A DNA stretch of 64,000 bases. It comes from Halogeometricum pallidum JCM 14848. Lineage in GTDB: Archaea; Halobacteriota; Halobacteria; Halobacteriales; Haloferacaceae. Position 1 is the first letter of the stretch. Each line of letters starts with the position of its first letter. Location of the stretch: contig NZ_AOIV01000004.1 of NCBI RefSeq assembly GCF_000337095.1, positions 21,021-85,020 of the forward strand, in the 5' to 3' direction. Of this stretch, positions 52,248 to 60,821 are shown piece by piece. Position numbers and translations under genes: made by a program. The notes beneath the pieces are model-generated. The model saw only the letters and a list, made by a program, of their open reading frames with translations, had not been told where the DNA came from and made no database searches.

Positions 52248-53203
52248 GTGCCGCGTCGCCGCCTCGGTTACCTCTCGCTACTGCTCGCGCCCCTCCTCCT
52301 CGTCGCCGCCGGCGCCGTCGCCGCGTTCTCGCCGTTCGGGGACGCGGCCGTCGGCGGCGTTTCGCTCGCGTTCCTCGTCTCGCGGGGGTTGACGGCCGCC
52401 GCCACCGCCTCGGCCGCGTTCGGGGCGTACCTCGTGGCGGCACACGCCGTCGCTCCCGGTTCGACAGCAAGCGCCGGTCGCACGACGCGCGGAACGTCCT
52501 CCGACTCCTCTTCGGGATGGTCGGTCTCATCGCCGTCCTCGGCGTCGTCACCGACCAGTGGCTCGGCGTCCTCCTCTCGCTCGGCGTCGTCGGGTTCGCC
52601 GTCACCTTCGCGCTTCAGCAGCCCCTGCTGTCGCTCATCGGGTGGTTCTACGTCATGCTCAAGCGGCCGTTCTCCGTGGGCGACCGCGTGGAGATAGCCG
52701 GGACGCGGGGGGACGTGGTCGACGTTGGCTTCCTCGCGACGACGCTGTGGGAGGTGCAGGGTCCGCTCGTCTCGACGGGGCAACCGTCGGGCCGCGTCGT
52801 CACCGTCCCGAACGCGCAGGTGCTCTCCGCACAGGTGACGAACGACTCGGCGCTGTTCAGCCACGTCTGGGCGGAGGTGACCGTGCAGGTCGCCTACGAG
52901 ACGGACCTCGCGTTCGCCCGCGCCGTCATGGTCGAGGCGGCCGACGACCACCTCGGCGACGAGATGGCCGCGGCGGTGCGGTCCTACCGCGAGCGACTCG
53001 ACGAGACGGCCGTCGTCCTCGACGTGAGCGACCGGCCCACGGTGAACGTCGTCCAACGGGAGTCGTGGGTCGAACTCCGCCTTCGGTTCCTCTCGCTCCC
53101 CCGGCGCGTCACTCGGAACCGCAACGCCATCTACGAACGGGTGCTCGCGCGGTTCGAAGAGGAACCCGAGCGGGTGAAGTTCCCCGTCGGCCGGAACCGG
53201 TGA
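52248..53203 (+). pseudogene. MscS-type mechanosensitive channel with a frameshift
   Basis: The first 70 codons from GTG 52248 encode two membrane helices (YLSLLLAPLLLVAAGAVAAF and ASAAFGAYLVAAHAVA). The rest of the channel is in the -1 frame: FDSKRRSHDARNVLRLLFGM, then the pore helix AVTFALQQPLLSLIGWFYVM and the beta domain KRPFSVGDRVEIAGTRGDVV. The frames meet near 52455-52462 (GCTCCCGGTTC), and adding one C there restores a continuous MscS protein. It is either a real one-base loss or a sequencing error. An internal ATG at 52517 could yield a 228-residue protein with only the last two membrane segments. Confidence 0.8.
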
Positions 53204-53226
53204 GGACCGGTCTCACCGACGCGGCC

Positions 53227-54405
53227 TCACTTCGGTCCGAGCGCGTAGACGACGTCTGTCGCCGAGACGTACACGTTCGCGCCCGCGACGGCGACGGGTT
53301 CGTTCCGACTCTCGTCGCTGTCGAAGCGCCACCGTTCCGAGCCGTCTTCGAGCGAGAGCGCTCGCACGCCGCGGTTGGACCCGGCGAACACCACGCCACC
53401 ACCGCCGACGACGCCGTCCGAGTCGTCCACGGGGACGCGCCACCGTTCTTCGAGCGAGTCCCGTTCCAGACAGATGATAGCCTCCGTCCCGCAGACGACG
53501 ACGGCGGCGTGAAACAGGGCCATCCCGCGATTCCACCCGACGTTCAGCGGTCGCCGCGCCCGAGCGTCCCCGGTTCGCGTGTCGACGACGAACAGGTGGT
53601 TCGCGAGGAGGCGTTCCTCGCCGCTCTTCCACTCGCCGGTGCTCACCGGAACGAACGCTCGGCGGTCGTCCGTCGCCACCGTCCACGGGTAACCTGTCGT
53701 CTCGAACGTCCAGCGGCGTTCGCCGTCGAGTCCGACGCCGACGAGACTCGTGTGGTGGAACCGACCCTCGCCGCGGGTACCGGACGGGCGATAGGATTCG
53801 GTACCGCTCGCGACGAGTGTCTCGCCGGCGACGGCGAGTCCGTGGTCGGACCGACCGTGGACCGGATCGGTCTTCGCGTGCCACCGCGGTCGTCCACCGG
53901 GAACGCCGCCGAACACCGTTCGGTTCCCGTCTATCGCGTACAGTCGGTCGCCGACGGGAGTGAGCCACTCCGGCCGCCCGTTCCACGTCGCACCGTCGGA
54001 TTCAACGGTCGGGAAGTTCAGTGTCCACGCGTCCTCGCCGCCGTGCGTCGTCGCCGCCACTTCCATCTTCGACCGTCCCCGGAGCAGGAACTCGTCGGTG
54101 ACGACCGAGGCCGGTCGTCGATCGCCGCTCGCGTCTCTCCACCGGACTTCACCGTCCGAGCCGACGACGACGGGCCTCGACGCGTAGTACGTCTGCACGA
54201 CGCTCGGTTCTCGCCCCGGACCGGGGGCGTCCGAATTCACGTTCGTCCGCCGTACGTCGAACCGACGCATCGGCCACACGTCGGAGCCTTCGGGAACGGA
54301 GAGCGTCTTCGCGGTGAGCGGATTCGGCGGGAGGGCGGTACAGCCGGCGAGACCGGAGAGCGCGGCACCGGTTCCCGCGAGGAGGGCGCGGCGAGAGGGG
54401 TCCAT
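53227..54405 (-). CDS. Tat-exported PQQ-like beta-propeller lipoprotein
   Basis: A 392-residue protein beginning MDPSRRALLAGTGAALSG with twin Arg and a lipobox LAGC near 19-22, so it is probably exported by Tat and lipid-anchored outside the membrane. The rest is a beta propeller of repeated strands such as TVATDDRRAFVPVSTG, WRVPVDDSDG and RALSLEDGSERWRF, with the RW-F-(T/E) turns of PQQ-like repeats. It may be a BamB-like assembly or a dehydrogenase-type protein; no catalytic residues can be named. ATG 54405 fits the signal peptide better than 54450. It is divergent from ogg. Confidence 0.87.
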   Translation of the reverse strand: MDPSRRALLAGTGAALSGLAGCTALPPNPLTAKTLSVPEGSDVWPMRRFDVRRTNVNSDAPGPGREPSVVQTYYASRPVVVGSDGEVRWRDASGDRRPASVVTDEFLLRGRSKMEVAATTHGGEDAWTLNFPTVESDGATWNGRPEWLTPVGDRLYAIDGNRTVFGGVPGGRPRWHAKTDPVHGRSDHGLAVAGETLVASGTESYRPSGTRGEGRFHHTSLVGVGLDGERRWTFETTGYPWTVATDDRRAFVPVSTGEWKSGEERLLANHLFVVDTRTGDARARRPLNVGWNRGMALFHAAVVVCGTEAIICLERDSLEERWRVPVDDSDGVVGGGGVVFAGSNRGVRALSLEDGSERWRFDSDESRNEPVAVAGANVYVSATDVVYALGPK

Positions 54406-54488
54406 CGACCGTCTGTTCGGCTGACGTGTCGAAACTGTTTCGGACGGCATCGAAACCCCGATACCCGCCGCCTCCCTGACCCGAGACG

Positions 54489-55421
54489 ATGGAGTTCGAA
54501 ACCGGGGCCATCTCCCTGTCGAACCTCGACGGCGCGTTCGACCTGCAGGCGACGCTGGAGAGCGGGCAGTCGTACCTCTGGGACCGCGCGGACGGCGGGA
54601 TGTACGAGTCGATGAGCGTGCACGGCGGCGACGCGTGGTACGAGACGGTCGTGCCGCCCATTCCGGGCGTCTCCGAGGAGTCGACCGTGATCCGGGTCCG
54701 GCAGACCGGAGACGCGCGCGAGGAGCGTCTGGAGTGGGAGGCGACGGCCGACGCGGTGCCGATTCTCACGCACCTGCTCCGCCTCGACGACGACCTGGAC
54801 GAGATACTCGACGCGACGCCCGACGACCCCCTGCTCGAACGCGCCTACGACGCCTACGAGGGGATGCGCCTCGTGCGCGACCCGGCGTTTCCCTGCCTCG
54901 TCTCGTTCATCTGCTCGGCGCAGATGCGCGTCTCCCGTATCCACGGGATGCAGATGCGACTGGCCCGCGAGTACGGGGAGACGGTCGTCGTCGACGGCGA
55001 GACGTTCCACGCGTTCCCGACGCCCGAGCGACTGGCCGCCCGCACGGAGGCGGAACTCCGCGACCTGAGCCTCGGCTATCGCGCGCCCTACGTTCAGCGG
55101 ACGGCCGAGATGGTCGCCGACGGCGAGGCCCACCCCGACGAGGCCGCGGGGCTCCCCTACGAGGAGGCCCGCGAGTCGCTGACCCGGTTCGTCGGCGTCG
55201 GCGACAAGGTGTCCGACTGCGTGCTGTTGTTCTCGCTGGGCTACCTCGAAGCGGTCCCCCTCGACACGTGGATTCGCTCGGCCATCGCGGACCACTACCC
55301 CGACTGCGAGAAGGGGTCGTACGCCGACACTTCCCGGGCAATCCGCGAGCGACTCGGCGGGACGTACGCCGGGTACGCCCAGACGTACCTGTTCTACTAC
55401 CTCCGCGCGGGCGGGGAGTGA
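54489..55421 (+). CDS. ogg: 8-oxoguanine DNA glycosylase (Ogg1-type)
   Basis: Excises 8-oxoguanine from DNA. The 310-residue protein has an OGG-type N-terminal domain with LESGQSYLW near 23-31. An HhH-GPD core shows FICSAQMRVSRIHGMQ, the hairpin FVGVGDKVSDCVLLFSL with catalytic Lys-240, and VPLDTWI with the catalytic Asp near 258. The spacing fits the Ogg1 rather than AlkA or Nth groups (no FeS cysteine cluster at the C-terminus). It is divergent from the PQQ lipoprotein gene. Confidence 0.93.
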   Translation: MEFETGAISLSNLDGAFDLQATLESGQSYLWDRADGGMYESMSVHGGDAWYETVVPPIPGVSEESTVIRVRQTGDAREERLEWEATADAVPILTHLLRLDDDLDEILDATPDDPLLERAYDAYEGMRLVRDPAFPCLVSFICSAQMRVSRIHGMQMRLAREYGETVVVDGETFHAFPTPERLAARTEAELRDLSLGYRAPYVQRTAEMVADGEAHPDEAAGLPYEEARESLTRFVGVGDKVSDCVLLFSLGYLEAVPLDTWIRSAIADHYPDCEKGSYADTSRAIRERLGGTYAGYAQTYLFYYLRAGGE

Positions 55422-55436
55422 CCGCCCGGTCGCGGT

Positions 55437-55458
55437 CGGTCCGGCGGCGGGCGGACCG
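55437..55458. terminator. GC-rich hairpin after ogg
   Basis: CGGTCCG and CGGACCG pair over an 8-base loop, 16 bases after the ogg stop codon, suggesting transcription termination. Confidence 0.4.
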
Positions 55459-55606
55459 GCCTCGATTCTGACTCTCGCGAGATACCGGTAGAACCTGATA
55501 CCCCGGAATAACGCGTCGCTCGCCCCGGAGACGGGGTTCCGGGCCCGACGCGAGTCGTAGTTTCGGGCCAACCTTCATGCGGCGTCCGACGTAACGTCGA
55601 ACTATC

Positions 55607-56023
55607 ATGGACTGCAGGGTCGTCGTCGAGGCCGCGGTTCCCGTGTACGACGTCGAGACGGAGGACGAGGCCATCCGCATCGCCATCGCGAAGACCGGCG
55701 AACTGCTGAACCCGGACCTCAACTACGTCGAAATCAGCATGGGGTCGCGCACGTCGCCCTCCGGAGAAGAACTCGTCCCGGCGTTCGTCGCCGCGGACGA
55801 GGCCCTCGTCGCCCTCGAACTGGAGATGACCGTGTTCAACGTCGAACAGGAGGAACACGCCTCCCGCATCGCGCGCAAGGAGATCGGCCAGCGACTGGAG
55901 AGCATCCCGCTGACGGTGCTCCGCGTCGACGTCCTCCCCGACGAGGAGGAAGAAGAGGCCGAGGAGGGAGAGGCGGACGACGACCTCATCCCGGAGTTCG
56001 ACGATCTGATGGACGACGGCTGA
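55607..56023 (+). CDS. DUF555 (UPF0212) family protein
   Basis: A 138-residue archaeal-specific protein. The conserved core has VVVEAAVPVYDVETEDEAI, DLNYVEISMGS and VALELEMTVFNVEQEEHAS, and the end is an acidic tail (EEEEEAEEGEADDD) of the kind common in haloarchaea. The family is widespread in archaea but uncharacterised; a small alpha/beta fold is likely. ATG 55607 is supported by the family start MDCRVVVE. Confidence 0.9.
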   Translation: MDCRVVVEAAVPVYDVETEDEAIRIAIAKTGELLNPDLNYVEISMGSRTSPSGEELVPAFVAADEALVALELEMTVFNVEQEEHASRIARKEIGQRLESIPLTVLRVDVLPDEEEEEAEEGEADDDLIPEFDDLMDDG

Positions 56024-56249
56024 GGCGCGCGGTCCAAATTCGCCTCCAAATCCCCCCGGTCACCGTTCGTTTCGCGACGAAATCCCGCCTCCTTTTCGAC
56101 GCCTCGACGCCGCTATCTGCGACGGTCGGAACGTCCCGCGCCGGAACCCGCGCGTCGACCCGTCCGTCCGGAAGGGCGGCGGCGCAGTCGCGGGAGAGAA
56201 GAGACTCACTCGTCGAAGAGTTCGGAGGAGTCGTTGTTCTGTAGGCGGT

Positions 56250-56486
56250 TCAGTCCGCGTGCGGTGCGACGGCTTTCTGCTCGGGTTCGTCCATCGAGGA
56301 GGTGATTCCTTTCACGAGTTTGAAAACAGCAGCCTTGTGGTCGGTCTTAGACTTGTGAATCGACGTCGGTCGGACGCCGAGTTCGTTGTATGCTGTGAGC
56401 GGAATGTCGTCGTCTTCCCACTCCTCGATCTCTGTGTGTACCTCTGCGAGCAGGCCGTGCAGGTGGATGAGTTCCTGCTTCTTCAT
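56250..56486 (-). CDS. UPF0058-family small protein
   Basis: A 78-residue protein beginning MKKQELIHLHGLLAEVH, the standard start of the archaeal UPF0058 family, followed by LGVRPTSIHKSKTDHKAAVF. ATG 56486 is therefore used. The family is alpha-helical and of unknown function. A TATA box at 56512-56522 is about 30 bases upstream. In the next frame, codons continue past the stop as GLNRLQNNDSSELFDE and then end at about 56204, which looks coding and may be an older reading frame of the same gene. Confidence 0.9.
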   Translation of the reverse strand: MKKQELIHLHGLLAEVHTEIEEWEDDDIPLTAYNELGVRPTSIHKSKTDHKAAVFKLVKGITSSMDEPEQKAVAPHAD

Positions 56487-56511
56487 GAGCAACCGCCACT
56501 TGAGACTGGAG

Positions 56512-56522
56512 GATTATATTAC
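56512..56522 (-). promoter_or_regulatory. TATA box of the UPF0058 gene
   Basis: TAATATAATC on the minus strand, about 30 bases before ATG 56486. Beyond it, the divergent spacer to aIF2-beta (56523-56765) has two GTTCGAAC palindromes at 56611 and 56636, 25 bases apart. Confidence 0.6.
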
Positions 56523-56765
56523 TATCCTGACCCTCGTTAGCACACCCTGCCTAAACGGCCGGAAAAACCCGTCTGAGGCCCGATTCCAATACGTTAGATG
56601 ATGACAGACTGTTCGAACGCGTCCGGTCTAGTCCCGTTCGAACACATTCTCTCACGAGGACTATTGGCGCTCACGACCTAATGGGTGACGGTTCGCGGAC
56701 GCGGTGCGGTTGAGACCCACTATCAGCCCTGAACGTTTTAGACGTCGCGTTCCCTTCTCTCCCCC

Positions 56766-57173
56766 ATGGGCTACGAGGAACAACTCGACAGAGCGCTCGA
56801 AGAGTCGCCCGACGTCGCCGACGGGAGCGACCGCTTTCAGGTCCCCGACCCGCAGATTCGCTCGGAGGGGAACGCGACGGTGTACGAGAACTTCGACGAG
56901 ACGTGCGACCGACTCGCGCGCGACCCCTCGCACCTGATGAAGTCGCTCCAGACGGAACTCGGAACGAGCGCGGAGATAGACTCGAAGGGGCGCCTCCGCC
57001 TCACCGGGAGTTTCAACGACCGGCGTCTACAGGTCGCCCTCGACGAGTACGTCGACGACTACGTCCGTTGTACCGAGTGCGAGTCGCCGGACACGCGCCT
57101 CGTCACCGAGCAGGGGACGACGGTGTTGAAGTGCGACGCCTGCGGGGCGCTCTCGGCGGTTCCGGACCTGTAA
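56766..57173 (+). CDS. Translation initiation factor aIF2 subunit beta
   Basis: Part of the heterotrimer that delivers initiator Met-tRNA to the ribosome. The 135-residue protein has the eIF2beta/eIF5 domain (HLMKSLQTELGTSAEIDSK) and a C-terminal zinc ribbon with C102/C105 (CTEC) and C123/C126 (CDAC). Full length for archaea. A perfect hairpin follows the gene before the convergent zinc-protein gene. Confidence 0.96.
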   Translation: MGYEEQLDRALEESPDVADGSDRFQVPDPQIRSEGNATVYENFDETCDRLARDPSHLMKSLQTELGTSAEIDSKGRLRLTGSFNDRRLQVALDEYVDDYVRCTECESPDTRLVTEQGTTVLKCDACGALSAVPDL

Positions 57174-57196
57174 AAGGGGAAAACCGAGCGTCAGTC

Positions 57197-57221
57197 GTCC
57201 GGCGCCTCCGAGGCGCCGGAC
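57197..57221. terminator. Bidirectional terminator between convergent genes
   Basis: GTCCGGCGCCT-CCG-AGGCGCCGGAC, a perfect 11-bp stem with a 3-base loop, between the stop codons of aIF2-beta and the zinc-protein gene. Confidence 0.6.
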
Positions 57222-57227
57222 CCCCCG

Positions 57228-57407
57228 CTACTCGAACTGTTTCACCGTTTGGAGGTCGCGTTCGGTTCGCATGAACTCGGCGAGGCGGCGGGTCGTGCCG
57301 CACGACGAGCACGTGTAGTTCTTCTTGGTGCCGGGGAGTTCAGACGGGTTCGTTTCCCAGTCCTTCCCGCACTCGGGGCACAGCAATCGAACAAACGCTT
57401 CGACCAT
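57228..57407 (-). CDS. 59-residue zinc micro-protein
   Basis: A two-knuckle zinc protein with C10/C13 (CPECG) and C33/C36 (CSSCG). It resembles the numerous haloarchaeal small zinc-finger proteins, some of which affect swarming or biofilm formation. ATG 57407 gives MVEAFVRLLCPECG; the open frame to 57566 adds 53 basic residues that are not protein-like. A TATA box CCTTTATTCC (57431-57440) is about 28 bases upstream. It converges with aIF2-beta. Confidence 0.85.
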   Translation of the reverse strand: MVEAFVRLLCPECGKDWETNPSELPGTKKNYTCSSCGTTRRLAEFMRTERDLQTVKQFE

Positions 57408-57585
57408 GGTTGCCTTTGACTCGCGGTGTGGGAATAAAGGTTTCCGCGTCGAAAAGTCGCGTTCCGCGTCGGGTTCGCTCGTCCGGTCGCCGTCGCGCGT
57501 GGCAGTCCCTCTCGGTAGCGTTCTCCTCGCCGGTCCCGAACGCCGCCGTTCGCCGGACCGCCCCACGAAAAATCAGCCGACGGTA

Positions 57586-58608
57586 TCAGGCGAACAGGCC
57601 CGCATCATCCACTTCGAGCAGCTCTTTGTACCGGTTCCGGATGGTGACTTCGGAGATGCTCGCCACCTCGCTCACCTGACTCTGCGTCACCTTCTCGTTG
57701 GTGAGCAGCGCGGCCGCGTAGACGGCCGCGGCGGCGAGGCCGACGGGCGATTTCCCCGAGTGGATACCGACCTCTTTCGCCCCTCGGAGCAGCGTGTGGG
57801 CCTGCCGTTCGGCCTCGTCGGAGATGCCGAGTTCGGAGGCGAACCGCGGGACGTACTGTTCGGGGTCGGCGGGTTCGATTTCGAGCTTCAGTTCGCGGAC
57901 GATGTAGCGGTACGTCCGGGTTAGCTCCATCTTGTCGACGCGGGAGACCGTCTCCAACTCGTCGAGCGACCGGGGCGTGCCGGCCTGTCGCGCGGCGGCG
58001 TACAGCGACGCCGTCGCGACACCCTCGATGGAGCGGCCGGGCAGCAGGTCGTCTCCGAGCGCGCGGCGGTAGATGACCGAGGCCGTCTCGCGGACGTTCT
58101 CGGGCAACCCGAGCGCCGAGGCCATGCGGTCTATCTCGCCGAGCGCCTGCTTCAGGTTGCGCTCCTTGGAGTTGCGCGTGCGGAACCGCTCGTTCCACGT
58201 GCGGAGCCGCTGCATCTGCTCTCGCTGGCGCGCCGACAGGGAGTTGCCGTAGGCGTCCTTGTTCTGCCAGCCGATGTTCGTCGACAGCCCCTTGTCGTGC
58301 ATCATCCGGGTGGTCGGTGCGCCGACGCGGGACTTCGAGTCCCGCTCCGAGGAGTCGAACGCGCGCCACTCGGGGCCGTGGTCGACGGCGTCCTCCTCGA
58401 CGACGAGGCCGCAGTCGCCGCAGACCGTCTCGCCGCGAGCTTCGTCGCTGACGAGCGAACCGCCGCACTCGGGGCACACCTGCTGCTCTCCTGCCGTCTC
58501 CGTCTCCTGCTCCGTTGCCGTCTCCGTCTCCTGCTCCGTCGCCGTCTCGTCGACGCTCTCGCGCCGCCGGTCTGTGCTGACGTACTCTCTGATTGTCGTG
58601 TCGCTCAT
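57586..58608 (-). CDS. tfb: Transcription initiation factor TFB
   Basis: Bridges TBP, promoter DNA and RNA polymerase. The 340-residue protein has a zinc ribbon with C45/C48 (CPECG) and C63/C66 (CGDCG), a B-reader region (WRAFDSSERDSKSRVGAP), and two cyclin folds (LGLPENVRETASVIYRRAL and LGISDEAERQAHTLLRGA). A Glu/Thr repeat ATEQETET occurs twice at residues 23-38. ATG 58608 is the family start. The strong TATA box at 58701-58712 lies about 95 bases upstream, so the transcript should have a leader of about 65 bases, unlike most genes here. Confidence 0.96.
   Translation of the reverse strand: MSDTTIREYVSTDRRRESVDETATEQETETATEQETETAGEQQVCPECGGSLVSDEARGETVCGDCGLVVEEDAVDHGPEWRAFDSSERDSKSRVGAPTTRMMHDKGLSTNIGWQNKDAYGNSLSARQREQMQRLRTWNERFRTRNSKERNLKQALGEIDRMASALGLPENVRETASVIYRRALGDDLLPGRSIEGVATASLYAAARQAGTPRSLDELETVSRVDKMELTRTYRYIVRELKLEIEPADPEQYVPRFASELGISDEAERQAHTLLRGAKEVGIHSGKSPVGLAAAAVYAAALLTNEKVTQSQVSEVASISEVTIRNRYKELLEVDDAGLFA
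58496..58543. repeat. 24-base tandem repeat inside tfb
   Basis: GTCTCCGTCTCCTGCTCCGT begins at 58496 and again at 58520; the 24-base units differ at one base. They encode the duplicated ATEQETET segment in front of the TFB zinc ribbon. Confidence 0.85.
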
Positions 58609-58700
58609 GGTGGGATGCGGACCCGTCGCCAACCGGGTGAAGAAATAAGAACGGAGAGAGACTCCGGTGGCCCGAGTCCTTACTCTTAGTAATTCTGGAA

Positions 58701-58712
58701 AGTATATAAATG
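58701..58712 (-). promoter_or_regulatory. TATA box of tfb
   Basis: CATTTATATACT on the minus strand, the strongest TATA box in the window. It implies a leader of about 65 bases with two possible hairpins: CGGAG/CTCCG at 58652-58666 and ACCCG/CGGGT at 58621-58638. Confidence 0.7.
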
Positions 58713-58837
58713 TTTCCCCAATTTGGACCCAAGAAAACCGCAACACTGAGCCACCAAGCGGATAGATATCGGGCATTTCCGGATAAATCGTGAACGACTG
58801 GAACGGTGAGATGGGAACTGTTTATGGCTTTCGGTCG

Positions 58838-59833
58838 TCAGAGCCAGCCTTCGCGCTCGAAATACAGGAGGAGGATGACCGTGACGAGAGCCATCCCGAG
58901 CATCACTGCTGGGTAGGCGTACGGCCAGGTCAGTTCGGGCATGTTCCCGGTCCCGGAGAAGTTCATCCCGTAGACGCCGACGACGAACGTCAGGGGGATG
59001 AAGATAGTCGCCACGACCGTGAGCCGTCGCATCACCTCGTTGGTCGACTGGGAGACGACGCTCAGGTAGATGTCGCGCGCGCCCCGCGCCAGGTCGCGGT
59101 ACGTCTCGGTCAGGTCGACCACCTCGATGAGGTGGTCGTACACGTCGCGATAGTACTTCTCGGTCGGTTCGCGGACGTGCGCGGCGTCGCCGCGGGCGAG
59201 TATCGAGACGGCCTCCCGAGTGGGCCACACGACCTTCCGGAACGAGAGCAGGTCGCGCCGGGCGGCGTTGAGGCCGTCGAGCACGTCGTCGTCCGGGCCT
59301 TCGAGCACGCCCTCCTCTATCTCCTCGATGGTGTCCTCGACGTCGTCCAAGAGGACGAAGTAATCGTCGACGACGCGGTCGATGACCCGGTAGGCCGCGA
59401 AGTCCGGTCCGTTCACGAGGATGCGGCCTTCGCGGTTCTCGACGGACCGCCAGATGCGTTCGACGGCCGGCACGACGTCGTCCTCGACGGTGAGGGTGAG
59501 CACCCAGTCCTCCCCGACGAACAGACCGACGGGCCGCGTCCACACCTCCTCGTCGAACGTCGTCTCCCCCCGCCTGAGCGACGCCGCCTTCACGAGGACG
59601 AACGTGTGGTCGGGGAACTCTTCGGTCTTCGGTCGCACGTCGCTCCGAACGTCTTCGAGTTCCAGCGGATGGATGGCGAACACCCGCGAGATAGCCTCCA
59701 TCTCCGCCTCCGTCGCGGTACTGACGCGAATCCACGTCGTCCCCGGCGCGTCGCGCGCCCGTTCGAGGTCCGTCTCGGAGTCGACTCCCCAGGTGTCGAC
59801 GCCGCCCGCGTCGTACACTCGCGCGTCTATCAC
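58838..59833 (-). CDS. corA: CorA-type magnesium/cobalt transporter
   Basis: A 331-residue protein with an N-terminal alpha/beta funnel domain, a long helix (residues about 170-265), and two C-terminal transmembrane helices with the loop signature YGMNF before TM2. Carries Mg or Co into the cell. The GTG start (59833) overlaps the TGA of the small upstream gene by four bases, so translation of the two is probably coupled. Confidence 0.95.
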   Translation of the reverse strand: MIDARVYDAGGVDTWGVDSETDLERARDAPGTTWIRVSTATEAEMEAISRVFAIHPLELEDVRSDVRPKTEEFPDHTFVLVKAASLRRGETTFDEEVWTRPVGLFVGEDWVLTLTVEDDVVPAVERIWRSVENREGRILVNGPDFAAYRVIDRVVDDYFVLLDDVEDTIEEIEEGVLEGPDDDVLDGLNAARRDLLSFRKVVWPTREAVSILARGDAAHVREPTEKYYRDVYDHLIEVVDLTETYRDLARGARDIYLSVVSQSTNEVMRRLTVVATIFIPLTFVVGVYGMNFSGTGNMPELTWPYAYPAVMLGMALVTVILLLYFEREGWL

Positions 59834-59991
59834 GCGCCGTCCCCACCCGCCCCGATGGCGGCGAGCGTTACGCCGACCATGACGCCGACGATAGTAATCG
59901 AGCGACCCGGGTAGGAGGCGACGACGCCGACCCCGTAGCCGAAGACCGAGAGGACGGTCAGGACGGCTCCGGCGGTCCGTTCGCGGTTCAT
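59830..59991 (-). CDS. 53-residue membrane micro-protein overlapping corA
   Basis: Minus-strand ATG 59991 opens 53 codons: MNRERTAGAVLTVLSVFGYG, then VGVVASYPGRSITIV and GVMVGVTLAAIGAGGDGA. Two hydrophobic helices are separated by a short YPGRS loop. Its stop codon shares GTGA with the corA start, a classical coupling arrangement. It may be a CorA partner or a regulator of it. The gene is smaller than usual gene-finder limits. Confidence 0.65.
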   Translation of the reverse strand: MNRERTAGAVLTVLSVFGYGVGVVASYPGRSITIVGVMVGVTLAAIGAGGDGA

Positions 59992-60046
59992 GCGGGGTAC
60001 GTCCCGCGGCGACGAGAAAAGCGTTGTTCGACGGGAGGTGTCGGTG

Positions 60047-60691
60047 TCAGGCCGGGTGCTCGATGGCCCGCATCATCGACAGCACGTTCTCTTCCTCGCC
60101 GCCCAGTCGCTGCGGGTAGACGCCGATGGCGACGACGAAGTCCTCGCCGTCGCGGTACTTCGTGACGTGGATGTACACGTCTACTTCCTGGCCCTCCACG
60201 GTCGCGGTTCCGGAGTACTTCGTCACCTGCGTCTGTCGACCCTGCACCGTTATCGTCTGCGAACTGACCTCCTGGACGTCGCTGAGTCCCTGGTACTGGT
60301 CCTGGACGAGGGAGACGAGCCGCCGGTTCGAGAACTCCCCGATGGGATTCATCGTCTGTCCGGCTATCTCGACGGCGGGCGTCGAGACGACGGTGAACAC
60401 GCCCAAGTCGGCCTCGAAGATACCCAGATCGAGCGTCTTCCGGTACGTGGTCACCTGATTCTCCGCGACTACTTCCCGTTCCTGTCCGGCCGCGGACACC
60501 GTTCGGTTGACCGAGAGGACGCGGGGACCGTCGGTCGAGTATCCGGCGCTGCTGGCGGCCGACTCGTCCACCACCGCGGGTTCGGCGCTGAACGAGAGCG
60601 CTTCCTGCCCGGTCAGAAACCCGATACAGCCGGTCGTCGTCGTGAGCATCGCCACCGCGAGCACCGCGGCGACGACTCGTTTGGAGGTCAT
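60047..60691 (-). CDS. DUF6517-like lipoprotein
   Basis: A 214-residue protein with a lipoprotein signal, MTSKRVVAAVLAVAMLTTTTGC, whose lipobox TTGC is at residues 19-22 (Sec or Tat-independent). The mature part is beta-rich and contains RTVSAAGQEREVVAENQV, YSGTATVEGQEVDVYIHV and FVVAIGVYPQRLGG. Such DUF6517-type haloarchaeal lipoproteins have no known function. ATG 60691 is supported by a TATA box at 60716-60725, about 30 bases upstream. Confidence 0.8.
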   Translation of the reverse strand: MTSKRVVAAVLAVAMLTTTTGCIGFLTGQEALSFSAEPAVVDESAASSAGYSTDGPRVLSVNRTVSAAGQEREVVAENQVTTYRKTLDLGIFEADLGVFTVVSTPAVEIAGQTMNPIGEFSNRRLVSLVQDQYQGLSDVQEVSSQTITVQGRQTQVTKYSGTATVEGQEVDVYIHVTKYRDGEDFVVAIGVYPQRLGGEEENVLSMMRAIEHPA

Positions 60692-60821
60692 CGTAAACTG
60701 ACTTTTCCTCCGAGACGGAATAAGTCGTTCGGAGAGATATCTAGAACATTCCATTTTCGGTCGTCGGACGAACTCCGCACTCTCCCCGATACGCCGTCTC
60801 TCCGGCCGCCGACGCCTCGAC

